Origin: Gammaproteobacteria bacterium | GTDB taxonomy: Bacteria; Gemmatimonadota; Gemmatimonadetes; Longimicrobiales; Gaopeijiaceae | NCBI GenBank assembly: GCA_024638345.1 | Contig: JAHEKL010000062.1 | Location: 1 to 7,330, forward strand | Reading direction: 5' to 3' | Length of the DNA stretch: 7,330 nt | Shown here: positions 1 to 6,138 of the stretch, piece after piece | How positions within the stretch are numbered: the first letter of the stretch is position 1 | Layout: every line of letters begins with the position of its first letter | Notes under the pieces: generated by a model | The model's database searches: none | What the model saw: the letters and a program-made list of their open reading frames with translations, nothing else | Told to the model about the DNA's origin: nothing | Made by a program: the position numbers and the translations under genes

Positions 1-771
1 CGTATCGTCGATGCGGACGACCCCTCGGATCTCCGTGCTGCTGCCGGTGAAGAAGACCTCGCTGGCTTCGGAGAGACGACCGACGGGCGTAGGTCCCTCC
101 CGTAGATCCATCTCCTCTTCCCTGGCCAGCTCCAGCACGAGATCCCTGGAGATTCCCGGAAGGATCTGATTCGAGGTCGGATGCGTCCAGATCGTCGATC
201 CGAGCACGATGAACAGGTTGCTCCGGGCTCCCTCCAGGGCGATCCCGTCACGAACGAGGATCGCTTCGTCCGCACCGGCACGCTGGGCGGTCTCATGAGC
301 CAATACGTTCGGCAGGAGCTGAAGCGTCTTGATGTCAGCCCGACCCCAACGAAAGTCCGGGACGGTCCTCGCGGTAAGACCCCGCTCCCATTCTTCGCGA
401 CTCGGTCTCCGGAACGGCGTGGTGTAGGCGTAAACGGTGGGCGGCACTCCCGCGGGCGGAAAGGCGTGAGTCCTGTGCGCGGCTCCCCGGGTCACTTGGA
501 AGTAGATGGCCGAGGTGGGAGCCTCGCTCAGCTCGTTCCGGACCAGCAGTTCGTTGTAGATCGACTCGACCTGGTCCAGACCGTGGTGGATCTGGAGCTC
601 GGCCAGCCCCCTGCGCAGGCGCTCGATCCGCGGAGCCATCCGGAGCGGTTTGCCCCGATAGATCGGTGTGTATTCGTACACCCCGTCGCCGAACGTGAAC
701 CCGCGGTCGTCCGGTGACAGATGGGCTTCGCTTCGCGGAGTGTACTCTCCGTTCAGGTAGACGATGTCCAT
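1..771 (-). CDS. dat: D-amino-acid transaminase (class IV aminotransferase), C-terminus cut by window edge
   Basis: This is a PLP enzyme that swaps the amino group between D-amino acids and 2-oxo acids, typically D-alanine + 2-oxoglutarate to pyruvate + D-glutamate, in the cytoplasm. It supplies D-amino acids for peptidoglycan. 257 residues are visible from the ATG at 771. The family is about 280 long, so roughly 25-30 residues are missing at the left edge. Seen in the sequence: the start MDIVYLNGEY; DRGFTFGDGVYEY (residues 22-34), whose Tyr32 matches the conserved active-site Tyr; IYFQVTRG (89-96); the R-x-H pair R100/H102 that binds the substrate carboxylate in Bacillus D-amino-acid transaminase; DIKTLQLLPN (146-155) with the PLP Lys148; and Glu180 in LEGARSNLF. 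The R-x-H pair and QVTRG favour this family over branched-chain aminotransferase or aminodeoxychorismate lyase. It starts 36 bp after the pspA stop with only a weak Shine-Dalgarno sequence, so it is probably the last visible gene of the pspA unit. Confidence 0.9.
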   Translation of the reverse strand, partial: MDIVYLNGEYTPRSEAHLSPDDRGFTFGDGVYEYTPIYRGKPLRMAPRIERLRRGLAELQIHHGLDQVESIYNELLVRNELSEAPTSAIYFQVTRGAAHRTHAFPPAGVPPTVYAYTTPFRRPSREEWERGLTARTVPDFRWGRADIKTLQLLPNVLAHETAQRAGADEAILVRDGIALEGARSNLFIVLGSTIWTHPTSNQILPGISRDLVLELAREEEMDLREGPTPVGRLSEASEVFFTGSSTEIRGVVRIDDT

Positions 772-807
772 CGTCCGGTCACTCTCGTATGTGCGCGGCG
801 GAAGTCG

Positions 808-1632
808 CTAGTTGAGGTCCTGCTGACTGAGCCGATCGAATTCCTCCAGTAGCTCGGCCTCTCGGATCTGACCGTCCTGGTCGCTCGAGGCTGTCGAGCC
901 CTCCTCTTCATCGTCATCCCCCGCGGTGAGCTGTCGAGTCTCCTCGTCATCGGCGGGAGGGAGCAGACCCATCTCTCGCTTGAGAGCGAGAAGACGTCCC
1001 TCGGTCTCGTCACCGGACTCGAGTTGCGCGAACTGCTCCTCCAGGGTGTCGCCGCTCAACGCCTCTGAGACCTCCGTCGCCGCCAGGCTTCGTCGCTCCT
1101 GTTCCTCGATACGCTCCGCCATTCGATTGAACGCGTCGAACGCGGAGGTGTCCGAGAGACCCGACATGGTCTCGTGAATGCGTCTCTGTGCCTGCGCCCG
1201 TTTCTGCTTCGCGATGAGAAGGTTCCGCTTCCGCTTGGCCTCTTCGATACGATCATTCAGCTGCTTGAGGGAGGACTTCAGCTTTTCGGTCTCACTCGCC
1301 TGCGATTCCCAGGTCTCACGCAGCGCGGTTGCCCGGTCCGCGTGCTCACGCTGTCGAAGGAGCGCCTGCTTCGCCAGATCGTCCCTTCCCTCCTGGACAG
1401 CGAGCATGGCGCGTTTCTCCCAGTCGCGCGCCTGCTTGGCCTCGTCTTCCACCTGGGCTCGCAGCTTCCGCTCGTCCGCGATCGCCGCAGCGACTTCGCG
1501 CTTGGCGCCGGAAAGCTGATCCCTCATGTCCAGGATGATCTGGTTCAGCATCTTCTCCGGGTTCTCCGCCCGGGCGATCAAATCGTTGATGTTCGACCGA
1601 AAGAGGGTCGAGATCTTGGAGAAGATGCTCAT
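808..1632 (-). CDS. pspA: PspA/IM30 (Vipp1) family membrane-stress protein
   Basis: This is a peripheral inner-membrane protein of the PspA/IM30/Vipp1 (ESCRT-III-like) family. Members polymerise on membranes, limit proton leakage and repair or remodel damaged bilayer. It has 274 residues. The N-terminal amphipathic helix (MSIFSKISTLFRSNINDLI, 1-19) is the membrane-binding element. AENPEKMLNQIILDMRDQL (22-40) is the family's most typical stretch. A long charged, Ala-rich coiled coil follows to about 223. After it comes an extension that E. coli PspA (222 residues) lacks: an acidic, Ser/Thr-rich linker (about 226-254, with DDDEEE) and a predicted final helix (about 256-272). This resembles the C-terminal extension of Vipp1 in layout but not visibly in sequence. 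The ATG overlaps the stop of the upstream gene as ATGA, with a strong GGGAGGGG four bases before it, so translational coupling is likely. No pspF, pspB or pspC lies in the window. Confidence 0.95.
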   Translation of the reverse strand: MSIFSKISTLFRSNINDLIARAENPEKMLNQIILDMRDQLSGAKREVAAAIADERKLRAQVEDEAKQARDWEKRAMLAVQEGRDDLAKQALLRQREHADRATALRETWESQASETEKLKSSLKQLNDRIEEAKRKRNLLIAKQKRAQAQRRIHETMSGLSDTSAFDAFNRMAERIEEQERRSLAATEVSEALSGDTLEEQFAQLESGDETEGRLLALKREMGLLPPADDEETRQLTAGDDDEEEGSTASSDQDGQIREAELLEEFDRLSQQDLN

Positions 1633-2039
1633 GAAACCCCTCCCTCCACCGGGGAGGTAGCCAGTGACCTGATTCGTCCCATGTGGCTCGACGCGGCGAG
1701 GAGGATGCTCTCCAACGAGGCCTGAAGCTCCGAGTAGGTCAGCGAATCGAGCTCCAGCGTGTGACTCAATACGAGCTCATCCCCCTCGAGACCGTACGCG
1801 CCGTGCACGACGTCGCTCGCGTTGAGCTCCAGGAGCGTCCTGTAGAGATCTTCGCGAGAGCGTTCCGCTTGGGCCAAATCCATGACCTTGAGCCTCAGGA
1901 AAAGAAGCGGAGGCGAGTGATGCACGACTACTGGGAGCCGCTCGTCCCCGGCCCTGACCAGGAACATGCCCTCGGCGATCTCCTCATAGTCCACCTCCAT
2001 GCGGATGAGGTAGCTCTCCAGGTCCTCACGGGTCAGCAT
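1629..2039 (-). CDS. YbjN/CesT-chaperone-like small protein upstream of pspA
   Basis: A soluble 136-residue acidic protein with no signal peptide or membrane helix. Its layout suggests the YbjN / type III secretion chaperone (CesT-like) alpha-beta fold. An N-terminal helix (3-14) is followed by strands around 15-31 and 35-51 (FLVRAG, PVVVHH, LLFLRL). A helix EDLYRTLLELNAS (63-75) leads into a beta hairpin (77-97, VHGAYGLEGDELVLSHTLEL), and a long helix (101-117, TYSELQASLESILLAAS) closes the fold. The LLELN...YGLEGDELVL...L block is the most YbjN-like part. I cannot name a biochemical function. The ATG at 2039 is backed by GGAGG four bases upstream. The stop overlaps the pspA start by four bases, so the protein is probably made together with PspA and may bind or regulate it; that is inference. 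The fold assignment comes from pattern only and needs a profile search. Confidence 0.8.
   Translation of the reverse strand: MLTREDLESYLIRMEVDYEEIAEGMFLVRAGDERLPVVVHHSPPLLFLRLKVMDLAQAERSREDLYRTLLELNASDVVHGAYGLEGDELVLSHTLELDSLTYSELQASLESILLAASSHMGRIRSLATSPVEGGVS
1637..1657 (-). promoter_or_regulatory. pspA Shine-Dalgarno (1637-1644) inside a GC-rich hairpin (1639-1657)
   Basis: The minus strand reads GGGAGGGG four bases before the pspA ATG, a strong ribosome-binding site. Just upstream, CCTCCC (1652-1657) is the exact reverse complement of GGGAGG (1639-1644), with a seven-base loop, so a six-pair stem would cover the site. The hairpin lies within the last codons of the YbjN-like gene, so a ribosome finishing that gene would open it. 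This fits with the ATGA overlap and suggests that pspA translation depends on translation of the upstream gene. The pairing is seen directly; the regulatory role is inferred. Confidence 0.5.
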
Positions 2040-2041
2040 GT

Positions 2042-2048
2042 CCCCTCC
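2042..2048 (-). promoter_or_regulatory. Ribosome-binding site fixing the start of the YbjN-like gene
   Basis: GGAGGGG on the minus strand lies just before the ATG at 2039, with the GGAGG core four bases upstream. It supports this ATG as the true start. Confidence 0.75.
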
Positions 2049-2186
2049 ATCTGATGAGACGGCTGCGACACCGTCCGTTCTCGAATGGGTGTCGCCCCCG
2101 CCGGCTCCGGCCGTGGCTTCGGGCTACGTCGCAACATCCCTACGTTCGCCGGGGCCGAAAGATTCGCATTCGGGCCGGGTCCGGGG

Positions 2187-2196
2187 AGTGTAATAC
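2187..2196 (-). promoter_or_regulatory. Weak candidate -10 region for the YbjN-like/pspA/dat unit
   Basis: On the minus strand the patch TGTATTACACT is the only AT-rich stretch in an otherwise very GC-rich gap. TATTAC (2190-2195) or TACACT (2187-2192) could serve as a -10. No matching -35 lies at 16-18 bases: the nearest TTG-type box (TTGCCG, 2206-2211) is only 10-13 bases away. If used, it would give a leader of about 140 bases. This is a guess from composition. Confidence 0.2.
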
Positions 2197-2237
2197 ATCG
2201 CGCCTCGGCAAGCACCCGCGGCGGCGACCCCGTTCGA

Positions 2238-5132
2238 TCAAGCCCCGACCGCGCTGCCCTCGAGGGTGCGCGCCAAGTGCTGGCCCGTGAAGGACGCCTC
2301 GACCCCGGCGATCGCTTCGGGTGTTCCCTCGGCCACGATCCGTCCTCCATCGTCTCCACCCTCGGGCCCCAGGTCGAGCACCCAATCGGCGGTCTTGACC
2401 ACCTCGAGGTTGTGCTCGATCACGACGACCGTATTACCGCGGTCGACCAGCCGGTGGAGCACCTCCAGCAGCACCTTCACGTCTTGGAAGTGCAGCCCGG
2501 TCGTGGGCTCGTCCAGAATGTACAGGGTCCGGCCGGTCGCGCGCTTCGAGAGCTCCGTAGACAGCTTCACCCGTTGTGCCTCGCCCCCGGAGAGGGTGGT
2601 GGCGGACTGTCCCAGGTGGATGTATCCCAGACCCACATCCGAGAGCGTCTGCAGCTGGGAACGGATTCTCGGCATGGGCTGGAAGAATTCCAGAGCTTCG
2701 TCCACGGTCATGGCGAGCACGTCCGCGATACTCTTCCCCCTGTACTGCACATCGAGGGTCTCGCGGTTGTACCGCTTGCCGCGACAGACCTCGCACAGGA
2801 CATAGACGTCGGGCAAGAAGTGCATCTCGATCTTCGCCACCCCGTCTCCCGAGCACGCTTCGCACCGCCCGCCCTTCACGTTGAACGAGAATCGACCCTG
2901 TGAGTAGCCGCGCATCTGGGCCTCGGGGAGCTCGGCGAAGAGCCTCCTGATCGGGGTGAACACCCCGGTATACGTCGCCGGATTGGAGCGAGGGGTCCGA
3001 CCGATGGGGGACTGATCCACCTCGATGACCTTGTCGACCCTGTCGACACCCTCGAGTCCGTCGTTGGTCAGGGGTAGACGCTTGGAGTGGTAGAAGTGCC
3101 TCGCGAGCGCCCGGTAGAGGGTCTCGTTCACCAGCGTCGACTTGCCCGAACCCGATACACCCGTGACGCAGATGAAACAGGACAGCGGGAACGCCGCGTC
3201 GATCACCTTGAGGTTGTGCCCCGCGGCCCCTCGCAGGATCAGTCGGTGCTCCGGGTCGACTGCTCTCCGCGTCTCCGGCACCGGAATCTCCAGCTCGCCC
3301 CGCAGGTATGCGCCGGTCAGCGATCCCTCCTCTCTCAGCACCTCCTCCACCGGACCCGCCGCGACGACCTCACCGCCGTGGCGGCCCGCCCCCGGCCCAA
3401 GATCCACCACGTAGTCGGCACGTCGGATCGTCTCCTCGTCATGCTCGACCACGAGAACACTGTTTCCGAGATCCCTGAGGGACTCGAGAGTGCCGAGCAG
3501 TCTCGCGTTGTCGCGTTGATGAAGACCGATCGAGGGCTCGTCCAGGACGTACAGCACCCCCACCAGACGACTCCCGATCTGGGTCGCCAGACGGATCCGT
3601 TGACCCTCCCCGCCCGACAGAGTGTCCGCGCTTCTGCCGAGGGTCAGGTACTGAAGCCCCACGTTCTCCAGAAAGCGGAGACGCTCTCCCACTTCTTTGA
3701 GGATCGGAGCGGCGATCTCGCCAGGCAGAGGATCCATGTCGAGGGGCTTGGGTGCGCCAGGGCTTCGCGACTCACCGGCCACGGGAAGGGATTCGAAGAA
3801 CGCGCGCGCCTCGCTTACGGAGAGAGCTGTCACGGATCCGATCGACCGCCCTCCGAGAGTGACGGCGAGCGATTCGTCACGCAGTCGGGCGCCATCGCAT
3901 GTCGAGCATGGGAGGGTGGTCATGTACTGGCCGAGCTGAGCTCGGACCGCATCCGAGGAGGTCTCCTTGTAGCGTCTCGAGATGTTCTCCACGACACCTT
4001 CCCAGACTCTCACGTAGCTTCGATCCTTCCCTCCGCTGTGGTAGGGGAATCGGATCTTCATCTCTCCGGATCCAAAGAGGACCGCGTGTCGGGCCTCCTC
4101 GGGAAGGTCCGCCCAGGAGATGGCTGGATCGAACTCGTACGCCTCCGCCAGACCGAGCACGACCGATTGCCTCAGGTGGCCGCGTGGCTCGCCCCAGGGC
4201 AGTACGACACCCTCGAGGATCGAAATCCGACCATCGCCCAGAATCAGCTCGGGACTGACCTCTCGACGGGTCCCCAGCCCATCGCACTCGTTGCATGCGC
4301 CGTATGGGGAGTTGAACGAGAACTGACGCGGCTCCAGCTCGGGCAGACTGGTCCCGCACCGCAAGCACGCGTAGTGCTCACTGAAGAGGTGTGAGATGGC
4401 CTCGCCCCGCGGAACGTGCTCGAGAACCTCCAGAATCCCGTCCCCGGACCTGAGCGCAACCTCGACGGAATCCGCCAGTCGTGCTCGGTCTGCCGCGTTG
4501 ACCAGAAGCCGATCGACGATGACTGCGATGCTGTGGTTCTCGAATCGGTTCAGCCGTGGCGGAGACGAGAGGTCGTGGGTCTCCCCGTCGACGAGGGCAC
4601 GGACGAATCCTTGCTTCCTCGCTTTCTCGAAGAGATCTCGGAATTCCCCCTTCCTTCCCCGGACCAAGGGTGCGAGCACCTGGATCCGGGTTCCCTCTCC
4701 GAGCGCGAGGATCCGGTCGACGATCTGCGTGGACGATTGACGGAGTACCGGGCGGCCGCACTGCGGACAGTGCGGGGTGCCGACGCGGGCCCAGAGCAAC
4801 CGGAGGTAGTCGTAGATCTCGGTGACGGTGCCTACGGTGGACCGTGGGTTCCTCGAGATCGTCTTCTGCTCGATGGAGATCGCCGGCGAGAGCCCCTCGA
4901 TGGAGTCGACATCCGGTTTTTCCATCATCCCGACGAACTGTCGAGCATAGGCGGAGAGCGACTCGACATAGCGCCGCTGCCCCTCCGCGTAGATCGTGTC
5001 GAAGGCGAGAGAGCTCTTTCCCGATCCCGAGATCCCCGTGATCACCACGAGCCGCTCACGTGGAATCTCGAGCGAGATATCTCGGAGATTGTGCTCCCTG
5101 GCGCCACGGATGACCAACGAGTCCCGAGCCAT
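2238..5132 (-). CDS. uvrA: UvrABC excinuclease subunit A
   Basis: This is the damage-sensing ATPase of nucleotide excision repair. A UvrA dimer scans DNA, loads UvrB at lesions and then leaves. It is complete at 964 residues (E. coli 940). Two ABC ATPase modules are intact: Walker A GISGSGKSS (33-41) and GVSGSGKST (658-666); signatures LSGGEGQ (505-511) and LSGGEAQ (847-853); Walker B LDEP with Asp531/Glu532 and Asp874/Glu875; switch histidines His564 and His907. Zinc modules are C256/C259/C280/C283 and, for DNA binding, C757/C760/C780/C783. Two further CxxC pairs, C122/C125 and C409/C412, sit where many UvrA proteins have them. A Pro-rich stretch at about 450-475 is roughly 15 residues longer than E. 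coli as I recall it. The start MARDSLVIRGAREHNLRDI is the normal UvrA N-terminus, although the Shine-Dalgarno is weak. The gene lies 62 bp after htpX, and I see no CTGT-N8-ACAG or GAAC-N4-GTTC type SOS box there, so it may be read through from upstream. Confidence 0.98.
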   Translation of the reverse strand: MARDSLVIRGAREHNLRDISLEIPRERLVVITGISGSGKSSLAFDTIYAEGQRRYVESLSAYARQFVGMMEKPDVDSIEGLSPAISIEQKTISRNPRSTVGTVTEIYDYLRLLWARVGTPHCPQCGRPVLRQSSTQIVDRILALGEGTRIQVLAPLVRGRKGEFRDLFEKARKQGFVRALVDGETHDLSSPPRLNRFENHSIAVIVDRLLVNAADRARLADSVEVALRSGDGILEVLEHVPRGEAISHLFSEHYACLRCGTSLPELEPRQFSFNSPYGACNECDGLGTRREVSPELILGDGRISILEGVVLPWGEPRGHLRQSVVLGLAEAYEFDPAISWADLPEEARHAVLFGSGEMKIRFPYHSGGKDRSYVRVWEGVVENISRRYKETSSDAVRAQLGQYMTTLPCSTCDGARLRDESLAVTLGGRSIGSVTALSVSEARAFFESLPVAGESRSPGAPKPLDMDPLPGEIAAPILKEVGERLRFLENVGLQYLTLGRSADTLSGGEGQRIRLATQIGSRLVGVLYVLDEPSIGLHQRDNARLLGTLESLRDLGNSVLVVEHDEETIRRADYVVDLGPGAGRHGGEVVAAGPVEEVLREEGSLTGAYLRGELEIPVPETRRAVDPEHRLILRGAAGHNLKVIDAAFPLSCFICVTGVSGSGKSTLVNETLYRALARHFYHSKRLPLTNDGLEGVDRVDKVIEVDQSPIGRTPRSNPATYTGVFTPIRRLFAELPEAQMRGYSQGRFSFNVKGGRCEACSGDGVAKIEMHFLPDVYVLCEVCRGKRYNRETLDVQYRGKSIADVLAMTVDEALEFFQPMPRIRSQLQTLSDVGLGYIHLGQSATTLSGGEAQRVKLSTELSKRATGRTLYILDEPTTGLHFQDVKVLLEVLHRLVDRGNTVVVIEHNLEVVKTADWVLDLGPEGGDDGGRIVAEGTPEAIAGVEASFTGQHLARTLEGSAVGA

Positions 5133-5194
5133 CCGGTGCTACCGCCCTTCGAGAGGGGATTCGGGACCGCTAGACGGCGGGGTCGTGCCCGAGG

Positions 5195-6040
5195 TCAAAG
5201 ACCCCGGAGCTCCTGCAGGCGGGCAACTCGCTCCTCCGTGGAAGGATGCGTGCTGAAGAGCTTGGTGAACCCACCGCCGCGGAGGGAGGCGAGAGGATTC
5301 ACGATCGCAAGCTGCGCGGCGGCCGGGTTCACCTGCATCGGAATCCTGCGTGCGTATGCGTCGAGACGCTGAAGCGCGCTCGCCAGCCCGTCTGGCTCGC
5401 CGACGATCTCGGCACCCGTACGATCGGCCTGGAACTCGTTCGTCCGACTGATCGCCATCTGGACGATCACCGCAGCCAGGGGTGCCACAATCGACATGAC
5501 GATGAGCGCCAGCGGATTGCGGTCGGCGTCGCGGCCACCCCCGAGAATTGCGCCCCACCTGGCGACCGAGGCCAACAGCGCGATCGCGCCGGCCATCGTA
5601 GCCGCAACGGTGGATACCAGCATGTGGTTGTGCTTGATGTGGGCCAACTCGTGGGCGATCACCCCCTCCAGCTCACGACGGTCCACCAGCTTCATCAGCC
5701 CTGCCGTCACGCAGACGACCGCCTTCTTGTGACTTCGTCCGGTCGCGAAGGCGTTGGGCTGCTCGGACGGGGCGATCGCGAGAGTAGGCATGGGCAGACC
5801 CGCCCGCTGCCGCAGTCGATCCACCATCTGATAGAGCTCGGGTGCGTCGTCCGGACCGATCAGTCGAGCTCGGTACATGCGCAGAACGGCCTTGTCGCTG
5901 AACCAGAACATCCCAAAGTTCATGAGCGCGGCGATGATGAAGAACAACACCGCGCCCTGTTGGCCACCGAAGTACCCACCGAGCACCACCAGTAGCGCAG
6001 TGAGCCCGGCCATCAGTGCAAAGACTTTCAGTAGCTGCAT
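5195..6040 (-). CDS. htpX: Inner-membrane zinc protease HtpX (M48 family)
   Basis: An integral inner-membrane metalloprotease that cuts misfolded membrane proteins on the cytoplasmic side, working alongside FtsH in known bacteria. It has 281 residues, close to the family's usual 280-295. Two N-terminal membrane helices (about 3-22 and 30-48) precede the catalytic domain. The domain contains NAFATGRSHKKAVVCVT (96-112), the zinc site HELAH (His130, Glu131, His134), and the third zinc ligand Glu202 in SRTNEFQAD. Two more hydrophobic segments (about 141-160 and 177-196) lie between the zinc ligands, as in HtpX. The C-terminus carries the FSTHPSTEERVARL motif (262-275) seen in M48B proteases. The ATG at 6040 has GGAG six bases upstream. 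It starts 98 bp after the tamB-like stop. No convincing heat-shock or sigma-70 promoter is visible in that gap, so it may be co-transcribed with the gene before it. Confidence 0.96.
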   Translation of the reverse strand: MQLLKVFALMAGLTALLVVLGGYFGGQQGAVLFFIIAALMNFGMFWFSDKAVLRMYRARLIGPDDAPELYQMVDRLRQRAGLPMPTLAIAPSEQPNAFATGRSHKKAVVCVTAGLMKLVDRRELEGVIAHELAHIKHNHMLVSTVAATMAGAIALLASVARWGAILGGGRDADRNPLALIVMSIVAPLAAVIVQMAISRTNEFQADRTGAEIVGEPDGLASALQRLDAYARRIPMQVNPAAAQLAIVNPLASLRGGGFTKLFSTHPSTEERVARLQELRGL

Positions 6041-6046
6041 GATCTT

Positions 6047-6050
6047 CTCC
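6047..6050 (-). promoter_or_regulatory. Ribosome-binding site of htpX
   Basis: GGAG on the minus strand, six bases before the ATG at 6040, is well spaced and supports the chosen start. A small hairpin (6065-6080) lies 14 bases further upstream. Confidence 0.6.
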
Positions 6051-6138
6051 GTCTATTCTTTCCCGGCGATCCGCGTCGCCTTCCAAGTGTCCTTCGGGCA
6101 GCGGTATCCTACACCCCGTCGGCGAAAGGAGTGCCCGC

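Larger units (their letters stand above)
2040..2237 (-). other. Intergenic leader between uvrA and the YbjN-like/pspA unit
   Basis: This is the longest gap in the window at 198 bp, and the most likely place for a promoter driving the YbjN-like gene, pspA and dat. It contains one AT-rich patch (around 2187-2196), a very GC-rich inverted block at 2100-2112, and a small hairpin at 2058-2075 (GACGG paired with CCGTC, 8-base loop) just upstream of the YbjN-like start. I found no hairpin followed by a T run on the minus strand, so no intrinsic terminator for uvrA is supported. There is also no sigma-54 element (GG-N10-GC) like the one driving psp genes in enterobacteria. Confidence 0.6.

Noticed and set aside
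181..717. 178-codon plus-strand frame at the left end
   Set aside because: Antisense to the D-amino-acid transaminase, whose active-site residues are all present on the minus strand.
2033..2140. Minus-strand frame of about 34 codons (MLRRSPKPRPEP...) overlapping the YbjN-like start by seven bases
   Set aside because: The overlap looks like coupling, but the ATG has no properly spaced ribosome-binding site, the translation is proline/arginine-rich as expected from random GC-rich DNA, and the YbjN-like gene has its own good site.
2085..2903. 272-codon plus-strand frame spanning the uvrA end and the gap
   Set aside because: Most of it is antisense to the UvrA C-terminal ATPase, and its translation is unlike any known family.
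3087..4394. 435-codon open frame on the plus strand
   Set aside because: It is antisense to uvrA, which has every expected motif. Long antisense frames are common in GC-rich genes, and the translation has no recognisable domain.
5133..5194. Terminator or SOS box between htpX and uvrA
   Set aside because: Only short four-pair hairpins without a T run, and no LexA-type inverted repeat that I could recognise.
4416..5372. 318-codon open frame on the plus strand
   Set aside because: Antisense to uvrA and running into antisense htpX. Low-complexity, charge-rich translation with no family resemblance.
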